Origin: Phosphoribacter sp037046615
GTDB lineage: Bacteria; Actinomycetota; Actinomycetes; Actinomycetales; Dermatophilaceae
Assembly (NCBI GenBank): GCA_037046615.1
Contig: JBAOHD010000014.1
Coordinates: forward strand, 124,001-188,000
Direction of reading: 5' to 3'
DNA: 64,000 bases
Part shown: piece after piece, positions 31,590-39,707 of the stretch
Position numbering within the stretch: the stretch's first letter is position 1
How the letters are laid out: each line of letters starts with the position of its first letter
The notes under the pieces: model-generated
Databases searched by the model: none
Told to the model about the DNA's origin: nothing
Seen by the model: only the letters and a program-made list of their open reading frames with translations
Translations under genes and position numbers: made by a program

Positions 31590-33365
31590 CTAGTAGGTGC
31601 GGAAACCCCGCTTGGTCTTGCGCCCGAGGTAGCCCGCGGTGACCATGTGCTCGAGCATCGGCGCCGGCGCGAAGCCAGGCTCGCGGAACTCCATGTACAG
31701 CTCCCGCTGGATCGCGAGCGACACGTCGAGTCCGACGACGTCGAGCAGCTCGAACGGCCCCATGGGGTAACCACAGCCGGACTTCATCGCGGTGTCGATC
31801 TCGTCGGCGGTGGCGTAGTGAGCCTCGAGCATCCGGATGGCGTCGTTGAGGTAGGGGAACAGCAGCGCGTTGACGATGAAGCCGGAGCGGTCGCCGCACT
31901 GGACCGGCACCTTGCCGACCTTGCGCGACAGCGCGACGGTCGTGGCGACGACGGCTGGGTCGGTGGCCACGGTGTGGACGACCTCGACGAGCTTCATGAC
32001 CTGCGCCGGGTTGAAGAAGTGCATCCCGACGACGTCGCCGGGGCGGCTCGTGACGTTGGCACACTGGATGATCGGCAGCGACGAGGTCGTCGTCGCGAGG
32101 ATCGCCCCCGGCTTGCAGATCCGGTCGAGGTCGCGGAAGAGTTCTTGCTTGATCGCGAGGTCTTCGGCGATGGCCTCGACAACGATGTCGACGTCCGCGA
32201 GCGCCTCCCGCGTGGTTGCGCCGGTCAGTCGCGCGAGCACTTCATCTGCGGCTTCCTGAGTCAGCCGACCGCGGTCGATCATGCGGGCTTGGCCCTTCTT
32301 GATCGCCGCGAGGACGCCGTCGACCTTGTCTTGACCACGGGCGACGTACACGACGTCGTAGCCGGCCTTGGCGAAGACCTCGATGATGCCGGTGGCCATC
32401 GTGCCGGAGCCGACCACGCCGACCTTCTGGATCTTGGCCAGACCCGGGTCCTCGGTGGCCGAGTCGGTCGGGGTCTGCGCGTCGGCGACGACCTGGGACG
32501 AGCCGGGCGCGGCATAGGTGTAGAACCCACGGCCGCTCTTGCGGCCTTTGAGCCCGGCATTGATCATCTGCTTGAGGATCGGGCGCGGAGCGTGGAGCCG
32601 GTCACGGCCCTGGTGATACATCGTGTCGAGGATCTCGTATGCCGTGTCGAGCCCGATGAGGTCCATGAGCGCGAGCGGCCCCATGGGCAAACCACACCCG
32701 AAGCGCATCGAGGCGTCGAGGTCTTCGCGGGTGGCGTACTTCTGCTCGAACATCGCGACAGCGTGGTTGAGGTAGCCGAACAGCAGCGCATTGGCGATGA
32801 AGCCGGCCTTGTCGCCCACGACGACGGGCTTCTTGTCGAGCCGCTCCGCGAGCGCTTTGACGTCGGAGAAGACGTCGTCGGCCGTCACGACGGTGCGGAT
32901 GACCTCGACGAACTGCTGGACGGTCGCGGGGTTGAAGAAGTGCATCCCGACGACCCGGGACGGCAATTTCGTCGCCACAGCGATCTCGGTCACCGACAGT
33001 GAGGACGTGTTGGTCGCGAGGATCGCCTCGGCGCCGACGACGGCGTCGAGCGCCGCGAAGATCTGCTTCTTGAGCTCGAGCTTCTCCGGCACGGCTTCGA
33101 CGACCAACTGGCACGGGGCCAGGGCGGTGAGGTCGGCGGCATACTCGATGCGCCCATGGATGCCTTCGGCGGCTTCCTCGGAGAGTTTGCCGCGAGCGAC
33201 GGCCCGGGCCGTGGACTTCGCGAGCACCCCCTTGCCGCGTTCGAGAGCGGCCTCGTCGACCTCGACCGCAACGACATCAATGCCATTGCGGGCGAACACT
33301 TCGACAATGCCGGCGCCCATCGTGCCGAGCCCAATAACGCCTACGGTCGTGAAGTCGCGTGCCAT
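31590..33365 (-). CDS. Tandem-duplicated 3-hydroxyacyl-CoA dehydrogenase
   Basis: 591-aa protein made of two complete 3-hydroxybutyryl/3-hydroxyacyl-CoA dehydrogenase modules (about residues 1-285 and 305-591). Each has a Rossmann start (VGVIGLGTMGAGIVEVFAR; VGVVGSGTMATGIIEVFAK), VVEAVPE or VVEAIAE, the catalytic-region GMHFFNPA, the dimer-domain GDKAGFIANALLFGYLN or GDRSGFIVNALLFPYLN, and the end GRKSGRGFYTY or GRKTKRGFRTY. The linker (about 286-304) is Ser/Thr/Asp-rich. The frame is intact and start MARDF is at 33365. It may reduce acetoacetyl-CoA toward Ccr, or oxidise hydroxyacyl-CoA in beta-oxidation. Confidence 0.93.
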   Translation of the reverse strand: MARDFTTVGVIGLGTMGAGIVEVFARNGIDVVAVEVDEAALERGKGVLAKSTARAVARGKLSEEAAEGIHGRIEYAADLTALAPCQLVVEAVPEKLELKKQIFAALDAVVGAEAILATNTSSLSVTEIAVATKLPSRVVGMHFFNPATVQQFVEVIRTVVTADDVFSDVKALAERLDKKPVVVGDKAGFIANALLFGYLNHAVAMFEQKYATREDLDASMRFGCGLPMGPLALMDLIGLDTAYEILDTMYHQGRDRLHAPRPILKQMINAGLKGRKSGRGFYTYAAPGSSQVVADAQTPTDSATEDPGLAKIQKVGVVGSGTMATGIIEVFAKAGYDVVYVARGQDKVDGVLAAIKKGQARMIDRGRLTQEAADEVLARLTGATTREALADVDIVVEAIAEDLAIKQELFRDLDRICKPGAILATTTSSLPIIQCANVTSRPGDVVGMHFFNPAQVMKLVEVVHTVATDPAVVATTVALSRKVGKVPVQCGDRSGFIVNALLFPYLNDAIRMLEAHYATADEIDTAMKSGCGYPMGPFELLDVVGLDVSLAIQRELYMEFREPGFAPAPMLEHMVTAGYLGRKTKRGFRTY

Positions 33366-33445
33366 TCTTGGAGTCTCGCAGACCGGCTGGGCGCCGACCA
33401 GAGAGCCCACGTCCCGGGGGACTGCGATGGTGGTCACACTGACGC

Positions 33446-33476
33446 AGGGGTGGGCCGGTGTCGCCGGCCCACCCCT
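33446..33476. terminator. Terminator downstream of pit-phoU
   Basis: Perfect 13-bp stem (arms 33446-33458 and 33464-33476, AGGGGTGGGCCGG) with a 5-base loop. It lies 26 bp past the stop of the PhoU-like gene, between it and the start region of the dehydrogenase gene. Confidence 0.78.
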
Positions 33477-33501
33477 CGTGCGTCGCTGTGAGGCAGCGGG
33501 C

Positions 33502-34200
33502 TCAGACGAGCTTGACGACGATGTCGCGCAGGATCTCGCCGGCCTTGGCCATCTTGTCCGCGGCATTGGACATGTGGCGGTAGACCTCGCGCTTCTTGAA
33601 GACGTCCATGACCTGCTTCAGGGCGGCCGGGCCGGTCGGACCGGTCATCTCGTGCATGTCCGCGACGTCCTGCTCGACATCGAACAGGTCGGCGAGCGCG
33701 CGGCGGTAGGCCTTCTCCGTGTTGCGCTCGGCCTTGCGGGCAGCCTGGGCGTGCCCTTCGGCGCCGGAGGGAGCTGCAGCAAGGGTCTTGTAGCCGGCGT
33801 CGAGGGACTCAGCCCCATCACGGAGGAAGCCGGCCATCTCGAGCGTGACCGCGTCAGGCACGACCCCGAGCACCTGCATCTCGCGCACGGTCGTCTTGGC
33901 GTAGTTGAGGATCTCGTCGATCGACACGATGGCCCGGTAGAGGTCTTCGCGGTCCATCGGCGTGGAGAACGCCTGGTTGAGGGCATCGACGTGACGGTCC
34001 TTGAGCACGTCGCCCTCCTTCTCGAGCGACAGGACGCGCTGCGCCGCTTCGTCGGTGCCGCTCTCCATGTATGCCACGAGTGCTGCCGTGGATTCGGCCG
34101 CGAGCGTCGACTGCTCGACGAGCATGCCGAAGAAGTCGGGCACCTTCGGGAAGATCCGGCCGACGAGCTTGGTCAAGGCTGAGTTGTTGCCACCGCTCAT
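33502..34200 (-). CDS. PhoU-like (DUF47) Pit accessory protein
   Basis: 232-aa helical protein of the DUF47/PhoU-like family, encoded with Pit transporters and thought to control them. Helical repeats with acidic metal-binding patches are visible (LEKEGDVLKDRHVDALNQAFSTPMDREDLY and VYRHMSNAADKMAKAGEIL). Start MSGGNNSALTKL. It lies 60 bp downstream of pit on the same strand; the usual order is DUF47 first, here it is second. Confidence 0.9.
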   Translation of the reverse strand: MSGGNNSALTKLVGRIFPKVPDFFGMLVEQSTLAAESTAALVAYMESGTDEAAQRVLSLEKEGDVLKDRHVDALNQAFSTPMDREDLYRAIVSIDEILNYAKTTVREMQVLGVVPDAVTLEMAGFLRDGAESLDAGYKTLAAAPSGAEGHAQAARKAERNTEKAYRRALADLFDVEQDVADMHEMTGPTGPAALKQVMDVFKKREVYRHMSNAADKMAKAGEILRDIVVKLV

Positions 34201-34260
34201 GATGTGCCTCCTGCGGTTGTGGGGGTGGGAAGACGAGGTATGCCGTCTGCGCGAGGCGCG

Positions 34261-35298
34261 TCAGCGGTAGAACAGCTTGGTGATGAGGAAGGTGATGACG
34301 CCGACGAGGCCGGCGCCGGGGATGGTGATGAGCCACGTGCTGACGATTTCCTGGGCCTTGCCCCACCGGACCGCCTTGGGGCGCTCGGACGAGCCGATGC
34401 CCATGATCGCGGAGGAGACGACGTGGGTCGTGGAGACCGGGGCGCCGAGAGCTGAGGCGCTGAGGATGACCGCGGCCGAGGTCAGCTGAGTGTCGAGGGC
34501 GTGAGCTGGGCGCACCTTGTAGATGCCGAAGCCGACCGTCCGGACGATGCGCCATCCCCCAGAGAGGATGCCGAGGGTGATGGCCGTCGCACAGGCCAGG
34601 ATGACCCAGAACGGGACCTTGAACTCCGACAACTGGCCCGACAGCACCAGGACCAGCGTGATGATGCCCATGCTCTTCTGGGCGTCGTTGGCTCCGTGCG
34701 AGAAGGCCAGCCCGGCCGAGGTGAGGAACTGGGTGCGCCGGAGCCACTTGTTGGCGGTGGGCTTGGCGTTGCGCAGCACGACCCGGGTCATGAACCGGTG
34801 GATGAGGAAGCCGATCCCGAAGCCGATCATGGGCGAGAGGATGAGCCCGATCAGCACCTTGGCGACGCCGTCGACCTTGCCGTGGAGGAGGTCGCCGAAG
34901 CCCCACTTCACATAGCCGGCGCCGGCTGCGATGAGGACCGCCCCGATGAGGCCGCCGACGAGGGCATGCGACGACGAAGACGGGATGCCGAGCCACCACG
35001 TCCCGAGGTTCCAGACGATGGCTCCGACGATGCCGGACAGCACGATGATGACCGCGAGCCCGGGTTCGAGGCTGCCGACATCGATGAACTTGCCGATGGT
35101 GTTGGCCACGGCAGTCCCACCGAGGATCGGGCCGAGGAACTCGAAGATGGCGACCACGACCACCGCCTGGATCGGTGTCATCGCCCGTGACGCGATGACC
35201 GTCGCGATGATGTTCGAGGCGTCGTGGAAGCCGTTGGTGTAGTCGAAGATAATGACCAGCACGATCGCGATGGTCGCGATGACCAAGACCGTGTTCAT
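34261..35298 (-). CDS. pit: Pit low-affinity phosphate transporter
   Basis: Inorganic phosphate (metal-phosphate):H+ symporter, 345 aa with about ten TM helices. The two inverted family signatures are GFHDASNIIATVIASRAM near the N terminus and AFSHGANDAQKSMGI in the second half; GIPSSSSHALVGGLIGA and GAPVSTTHVVSSAIMG are also typical. The annotated ATG (35298) has no close ribosome site; instead AGGAGG at 35319-35324 serves a five-codon leader ORF whose stop overlaps this ATG. The IS110-family element begins about 40-50 bp upstream, so the native promoter may have been displaced. Confidence 0.93.
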   Translation of the reverse strand: MNTVLVIATIAIVLVIIFDYTNGFHDASNIIATVIASRAMTPIQAVVVVAIFEFLGPILGGTAVANTIGKFIDVGSLEPGLAVIIVLSGIVGAIVWNLGTWWLGIPSSSSHALVGGLIGAVLIAAGAGYVKWGFGDLLHGKVDGVAKVLIGLILSPMIGFGIGFLIHRFMTRVVLRNAKPTANKWLRRTQFLTSAGLAFSHGANDAQKSMGIITLVLVLSGQLSEFKVPFWVILACATAITLGILSGGWRIVRTVGFGIYKVRPAHALDTQLTSAAVILSASALGAPVSTTHVVSSAIMGIGSSERPKAVRWGKAQEIVSTWLITIPGAGLVGVITFLITKLFYR

Positions 35299-35312
35299 CC
35301 GAGCGTCACCAT
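35295..35312 (-). CDS. Five-codon leader ORF before pit
   Basis: ATG GTG ACG CTC GGA TGA (MVTLG) has AGGAGG six bases upstream and its TGA overlaps the pit ATG (ATGA). It could couple initiation at pit by reinitiation. Alternatively an indel hides a longer Pit N terminus starting here. Confidence 0.4.
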   Translation of the reverse strand: MVTLG

Positions 35313-35347
35313 TGACGTCCTCCTAGATATCCCAGGGTCGTAACGTG

Positions 35348-36099
35348 TCAAGCGGCTGCGGGTTGTCGGTGTCCCCAGGCGGTGTGTTCGTTGTAGGGCG
35401 TGTGGTGTTTGAGGCAGCCGTGGAGGATGCCGACCCAGCGGTTGCCCAGGGCGCGTAGGGCTTGGTGGTGGGTGTTCCCGGCGGCGCGTCGCTGGTCGTA
35501 GTAGTCCCGGGCACCGGGGCTTGCTTGGAGGGAGCAGAAGGCCCACTGGTCGACCGCGTCGTACAGGCGCCGGTTGCGCGCGTGGCGGGCCAGGACCGCG
35601 TGCTTCTTGCCCGAGGCGATGGTCAACGGTGAGGTGCCGGCGTAGTTCCTGCGAGACTTGGCGTCAGCGAAGCGTTCGGGGTCGTCTCCGAACTCGCCGA
35701 GCACCCGGGCGCCGAGGATGTCTCCCAGGCCTGGAAGCGAGAGGATGACGTCGGCGTCCGGGTGCTGCTCAAAACACTGCTCCAGCTGTGCCTCGAGCCC
35801 AGCGACTTGAGCGTTCAACGCGGTGATGACCCCGACCTGGGCGGTGACGACAGCGGCGTAGGCTGAGGCGAGGGCTTGTGGGGCCCGCATCTGCTCGGTC
35901 CGCAGGATGACCTGGATCTTCTCGGCGGTGGCTTGCAGGTTGCGGCGTCGACCGCCGGTGCGCAGGGTCGAGGTCAGTTGGGACAGGCTCAACCGGGCCG
36001 CGGTGACCGGGTCCGGGGCCCGCCCCAGCACGGCCAGGGCGTCCCGGTCGTGCAGGTCCTCGAACGCCGTCAGCGCGGCGGGATAGAACTCCCGCAGCG
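35348..36099 (-). pseudogene. IS110-family transposase, C-terminal half
   Basis: The 3' part of an IS110-family recombinase split by the IS256-family element. It carries the Transposase_20 region: VILSLPGLGDILGARVLGEF, FADAKSRRNYAGTSPLTIAS (with the conserved Ser) and KHAVLARHARNRRLYDAVDQ. Joined across the insertion to the N-terminal half at 37555-38032 the junction reads NRLRNTLREFYPAALTAFED, a perfect frame. GC use and absence of the GTATGCC motif differ from neighbouring genes. Confidence 0.88.
36089..36099 (+). repeat. Left target duplication of the IS256-family element
   Basis: CTCCCGCAGCG occurs here and again at 37553-37563 on the far side of the element. The true duplication is probably the last 8-9 bases (typical for IS256-family), the leading CT being shared by chance with the element end. 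Confidence 0.8.
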
Positions 36100-37554
36100 G
36101 GGGTATCAGATGGTCTGTGTAAGGGGGCGGTCTCTATCTGAAGGAGATTGACTGTGAGCATGACCAAGGCGAAGAAGAGTGATGGGCGGGAGTCTGAGGC
36201 TCGCCGGCTGCGTCGTGAGTTGTTCACCGACGAGATGCTGGACCAGCTGATGGCTGCCACCGACGAGCGTGGCCTGTCGCTGACCGGCGAAGGCGGGTTC
36301 CTGCCGGAGATGATCAAGGCGGTCCTTGAGCGCGGGATGGAGGCGGAGCTGACCGGCCACCTGGGGTATGAGAAAGGCGACCCGGCCGGGAACGGCTCGG
36401 GCAACTCCCGCAACGGGACGACGCCGAAGACGGTCGGCACCGAGGTCGGCGATATCGCCTTGGACCAGCCGCGGGACCGGAACTCGACGTTCGCGTCGTC
36501 GCTGGTGCCCAAGGGCGCCCGCCGCCTGGGCGGGCTGGAGGACATGATCATTTCCTTGTACGCCGGCGGGATGACGATCCGCGACATCCAGCACCACCTC
36601 GCCGCGACGCTGGGCACCGACCTCTCGCACGAGACGATCAGCAAGGTCACCGACGCCGTCGCCGAGGAGGTCACCGCGTGGCAAACCCGCCCGTTGGAGG
36701 CGTTCTACCCGGTGATCTACCTCGACGCGTTGGTGGTCAAGATCCGCGACGGAGCACACGTGTCCAACCGGGCCGCGCACATCGCGGTCGGGGTCGACAT
36801 GGACGGGGTCAAGCACGTTCTGGGGATCTGGGTCCAGGCCACCGAGGGCGCGAAGTTCTGGGCGTCGGTGTGCGCCGAGCTGGCCAACCGCGGCGTCAAG
36901 GACGTCCTGATCGTCTGCTGTGACGGGCTGACCGGCTTCCCCGAGGCGATCGAGGCGACCTGGGCCCGCGCGATGGTCCAAACCTGCGTGGTGCACCTGA
37001 TCCGGGCCTCGATGCGGTTCGTGTCCTACAGCGACCGCAAGGCCGTCGCTGCGCTGCTCAAGCCGATCTACACCGCCGCGAACGAGGACGCCGCGCTGAT
37101 CGCGCTGGCCACCTTCGCCGACTCCAACCTCGGCAAGAAGTACCCCGCCGCCCTCGCCTCGTGGGAGAACGCCTGGAACCGGTTCACCCCGTTCCTGGCG
37201 TTCGGGCCCGCGCTGCGCAAGGTCATCTACACGACCAACTCGATCGAGTCGTTGAACTACCAACTGCGCAAGATCATCAAGAACCGCGGCCACTTCCCGG
37301 GCGACGCCGCCGCGATCAAGCTGCTCTGGCTGGCCATCCGCAACATCGAGGACAAGAGAGCCCGCGAACGCGCCAAAGAGGCCGGACTACCCAAGGGCCA
37401 CCCCCGCAAGGCCCCCAGCAAACTCGTCGAAGGCTCCGTCATCCAAGGCTGGAAAGCCGCCCTCGGCGAACTCGCCCTCATCTACCCCGACCGCATCAAC
37501 CCCCACCTCTAAACCCCCACGACCACCCTACTTACACAGACAACTTGACACCCT
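36100..37554 (+). mobile_element. IS256-family insertion sequence, complete
   Basis: About 1455 bp with imperfect inverted ends: left GGGGTATCAGATGG then TCTGTGTAAG, right (reverse complement) AGGGTGTCAAGTTG then TCTGTGTAAG. It encodes one intact transposase and is flanked by 8-9 bp duplications, so it looks recently inserted and potentially active. It splits the IS110-family transposase, giving the order of insertion: IS110 first, IS256 later. Confidence 0.9.
36154..37512 (+). CDS. IS256-family transposase
   Basis: DDE transposase of about 452 aa (Transposase_mut). Typical features: EAELTGHLGYEKGD, NSRNGTTPKTVGTEVGDI, the Asp in IYLDALVVKIRDG, Asp in VLIVCCDGLTGFPEAI, CVVHLIRASMRFV, and Glu in TTNSIESLNYQLRKIIKNRG. 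GTG 36154 is the likely start because AAGGAG at 36141-36146 is at good spacing; ATG 36160 is an alternative. Intact. Confidence 0.95.
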   Translation: MSMTKAKKSDGRESEARRLRRELFTDEMLDQLMAATDERGLSLTGEGGFLPEMIKAVLERGMEAELTGHLGYEKGDPAGNGSGNSRNGTTPKTVGTEVGDIALDQPRDRNSTFASSLVPKGARRLGGLEDMIISLYAGGMTIRDIQHHLAATLGTDLSHETISKVTDAVAEEVTAWQTRPLEAFYPVIYLDALVVKIRDGAHVSNRAAHIAVGVDMDGVKHVLGIWVQATEGAKFWASVCAELANRGVKDVLIVCCDGLTGFPEAIEATWARAMVQTCVVHLIRASMRFVSYSDRKAVAALLKPIYTAANEDAALIALATFADSNLGKKYPAALASWENAWNRFTPFLAFGPALRKVIYTTNSIESLNYQLRKIIKNRGHFPGDAAAIKLLWLAIRNIEDKRARERAKEAGLPKGHPRKAPSKLVEGSVIQGWKAALGELALIYPDRINPHL

Positions 37555-37563
37555 CCCGCAGCG
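37553..37563 (+). repeat. Right target duplication of the IS256-family element
   Basis: Second copy of CTCCCGCAGCG (see 36089-36099). Joining the two flanks with one copy restores the IS110 transposase reading frame. Confidence 0.8.
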
Positions 37564-38032
37564 TGTTCCGCAGCCGGTTGCACTCCCGGTTTCGGGACCA
37601 CACCAGCGACTGTTGGGCCCGCGCCAAGACCTTGACCGCGGCGACATGGTCGCTGTCGCCGGCGACCTCGCGGTGGTTGTGGGCGTCCGTGCGGACCAGG
37701 TCGGCCAAGACCTTCGCGTCCCCGGCGTCGGACTTCCCGCCGCCGACGTTGTGCCGTTCCCGGTACCGGGCCACAGCCTTGGGGTTGACCGCGTACACGC
37801 GGTACCCGGCGGCGACCAGCGAGGCCACCCACAGGCCGTGGTCGGTCTCGATCCCGACCAGCACCTCAGCGGGGTCCTGGGCGTGATCGGCGATCAACGC
37901 GTGGAAAGCGCTCAGGCCGGCCACGCCCTCACTGAATCGTCGAGCGGCCAGCTTCTTTCCCTCGGCGTTCATGACATGAACGTCGTGATGATCCTCAGCC
38001 CAGTCATTCCCAACGAAGATCACCTTGACCAC
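37555..38032 (-). pseudogene. IS110-family transposase, N-terminal half
   Basis: The 5' part (about 157 codons) of the IS110-family transposase, with the RuvC-like DEDD residues: Asp in VGNDWAEDHHDVHV, Glu in VGIETDHGLWV and both Asp in GKSDAGDAKVLADL. GTG start at 38032 with AGGAGG just upstream. Truncated after NRLRNTLRE by the IS256-family insertion; the remaining frame adds a few foreign residues. Confidence 0.9.
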
Positions 38033-38405
38033 CTCCTCCTGCTCCTGACGCTCGAAAACCTCACAGATGAGCCGAGACCGCCCAGGCAGCGACCTAATGG
38101 ATCAGTGCTCACCACCACGGGTGGGGCACGACATCCCATCAGCACTCAACGAGCGACCTACCCGCCAGTCGGGACACGATCTAGGACTAGGGATCTAACT
38201 CCCCGGCTGAGCTGGTGTTCACCGACCAACGGCTCGGCCACCACCCTTCCACCCCCAACCCAAGGCCAGAAGAGGAAGGACGCAGCCCCATTAGGGTGAG
38301 TGGTGTTCCCCTGCCGTTCACGCAATGGTCGAAAGTATGTCGCTCTCGCGGCCCTGACGCACACGGGACATTGGTCACTTTCCGGTGAACGCTTAAGGTG
38401 GGCCG
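38033..38405 (-). other. 373-bp gap: IS110 noncoding end and nucS promoter region
   Basis: No protein gene. The part nearest the transposase (38033 to about 38160) is structured on the minus strand: AGTGCT/AGCACT (38104-38109 with 38141-38146) encloses CCACC/GGTGG (38112-38116 with 38120-38124), flanked by two copies of AGCGACCTA (38088-38096, 38152-38160). In IS110 elements this noncoding end encodes a bridge RNA, so this may be its remnant. The right part carries the nucS promoter. Confidence 0.4.
38394..38399 (+). promoter_or_regulatory. -10 element of nucS
   Basis: TAAGGT lies 6 bases before the GTG start at 38406 with no ribosome site, fitting a leaderless transcript. Confidence 0.55.
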
Positions 38406-39101
38406 GTGCGCTTGGTCATTGCCCGTTGCAGTGTGGACTACGAGGGTCGCCTCCAGGCCCATCTGCCGCTGGCGACCCGACTCCTGCTCGTCAAGGCCGA
38501 CGGTTCGGTGCTCGTCCACAGTGACGGCGGATCCTACAAACCGCTCAACTGGATGTCACCGCCCTGCTCGCTGGCCGAGCTGCCCCCAGCCGCCGACGAG
38601 ACGGCCGCCGGGGTCGTCGCCGTCTGGGTCGTGCGGCATACGAAATCCGGAGATGCCCTGCGGATCGCGATCCACGAGGTGCTCCACGACAGCGCTCACG
38701 AGCTCGGCGTCGACCCCGGCCTGGTCAAGGAGGGCGTGGAGGCCCACCTGCAGGCCCTGTTGGCAGAGCACATTCACACTCTCGGTGAGGGCTGGACGCT
38801 CGTGCGCCGCGAGCACATGACCGCGATCGGCCCGGTCGACATCCTCGCTCGCGATGCCGACCGCGCCCATGTGGCCATCGAGATCAAGCGGCGCGGCGAG
38901 ATCGACGGCGTCGAGCAACTGACGCGCTATCTCGACCTCATGAATCGCGACCCCGCCCTGCGGCCGGTGCGGGGGATCTTTGCTGCCCAGGAGATCAAAC
39001 CGCAGGCGCGCACGCTCGCCGAGGACCGCGGGATCCGGTGCGTCACCCTCGATTACGACGCCCTGCGCGGCATCGACGATCTCGAGTCACGGCTGTTCTG
39101 A
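38406..39101 (+). CDS. nucS: NucS/EndoMS mismatch endonuclease
   Basis: Mismatch-specific endonuclease of the actinobacterial/archaeal non-MutSL repair pathway; it cuts both strands at mismatches and works with the sliding clamp. 231 aa: N-terminal DNA-binding beta domain (RLVIARCSVDYEGRLQAHLP) and C-terminal nuclease with VDILARDADRAHVAIEIKRRG (the D...ExK core) and EQLTRYLDLMNRD, then RGIFAAQEIKPQARTLAEDRG. GTG start. Its presence fits an actinomycete lacking MutS/MutL. Confidence 0.95.
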   Translation: MRLVIARCSVDYEGRLQAHLPLATRLLLVKADGSVLVHSDGGSYKPLNWMSPPCSLAELPPAADETAAGVVAVWVVRHTKSGDALRIAIHEVLHDSAHELGVDPGLVKEGVEAHLQALLAEHIHTLGEGWTLVRREHMTAIGPVDILARDADRAHVAIEIKRRGEIDGVEQLTRYLDLMNRDPALRPVRGIFAAQEIKPQARTLAEDRGIRCVTLDYDALRGIDDLESRLF

Positions 39102-39120
39102 GGCTCACGGCTGTTCTGAG
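39085..39120. repeat. 18-bp tandem duplication over convergent stops
   Basis: TCACGGCTGTTCTGAG occurs at 39087-39102 and 39105-39120 (period 18). The first copy carries the nucS stop, the second the stop of the phosphatase gene on the other strand. Confidence 0.8.
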
Positions 39121-39707
39121 ACCAGCCGCCATCCGTCGGAGTCGATGTCGAGCGCGACGACCGCACAGTGCGCCGGCGAGTGCCTGATCCAGTCGCCGAA
39201 GCGCGCGTTGGTCAGCCGCGTCGCAAGAGTCAAACGCATCGCACCACCGTGGGTCACGACGAGGATTGTCTCGCCTCGATGCTTGTCGGCGAGGGCCGAG
39301 AGCGCCGAGCCAACGCGGGTGACGACCTCCAGGCCGGTCTCGCCGCCGGGACAACCCGCCTCTAGGTCACCCCTGTCCCATCGCGAAAACACTTCCACCA
39401 CAGCAGGATCGCGCCCCGGCCGGCTCGCGAGTGAGCCCACGGAAAACTCCTGGAGCCCCGCGACCACGGTATGCCGCACCCCGAGCACCGCCGCGGCGAT
39501 CTCGCCGGTCCGCTGCGCCCGGGTCTGCGAGCTCGAGTATGCCGCCGCCACCCGCGCCCCGGTCAGGGCCTCACCCAGCGCGCGCGCCTGAGCACGCCCC
39601 CGCTCGGTGAGCCAGCCACCGGCGTCGGTGAGCACGCCTGGCACGGCATACATCGCCTCGGCATGCCGGGCGAGGAGGATCCGCGCCGGGCACTGGAGGT
39701 CGCTCAT
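39105..39707 (-). CDS. Histidine phosphatase family protein
   Basis: Phosphoglycerate-mutase-like phosphatase, 200 aa. Catalytic motif ILLARHAEAMYAVPG (RHxE variant), Arg in SSSQTRAQRTGEIAAAV and His in TILVVTHGGAMRLTLATRL. The substrate is not deducible. Its ATG overlaps the last codons of the mutase gene meaA (GAGGCATGAGC), so translation is coupled. In cobalamin-related contexts such phosphatases can be CobC-like; here that is only a possibility. Confidence 0.88.
   Translation of the reverse strand: MSDLQCPARILLARHAEAMYAVPGVLTDAGGWLTERGRAQARALGEALTGARVAAAYSSSQTRAQRTGEIAAAVLGVRHTVVAGLQEFSVGSLASRPGRDPAVVEVFSRWDRGDLEAGCPGGETGLEVVTRVGSALSALADKHRGETILVVTHGGAMRLTLATRLTNARFGDWIRHSPAHCAVVALDIDSDGWRLVSEQP

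Larger units (their letters stand above)
35340..38160 (-). mobile_element. IS110-family element, interrupted (ends approximate)
   Basis: Element containing the split IS110-family transposase. IS110 elements lack clear inverted repeats and I could not fix the ends: the left end is between 35299 and 35347 and the right end somewhere after 38033. It sits between the pit 5' region and nucS. The intact donor length, without the 1.46-kb insertion, would be about 1.3-1.4 kb. Confidence 0.65.

Noticed and set aside
31428..33002. 524-codon open frame antisense to the tandem dehydrogenase
   Set aside because: Shadow of the real gene by third-position GC; no recognizable domain.
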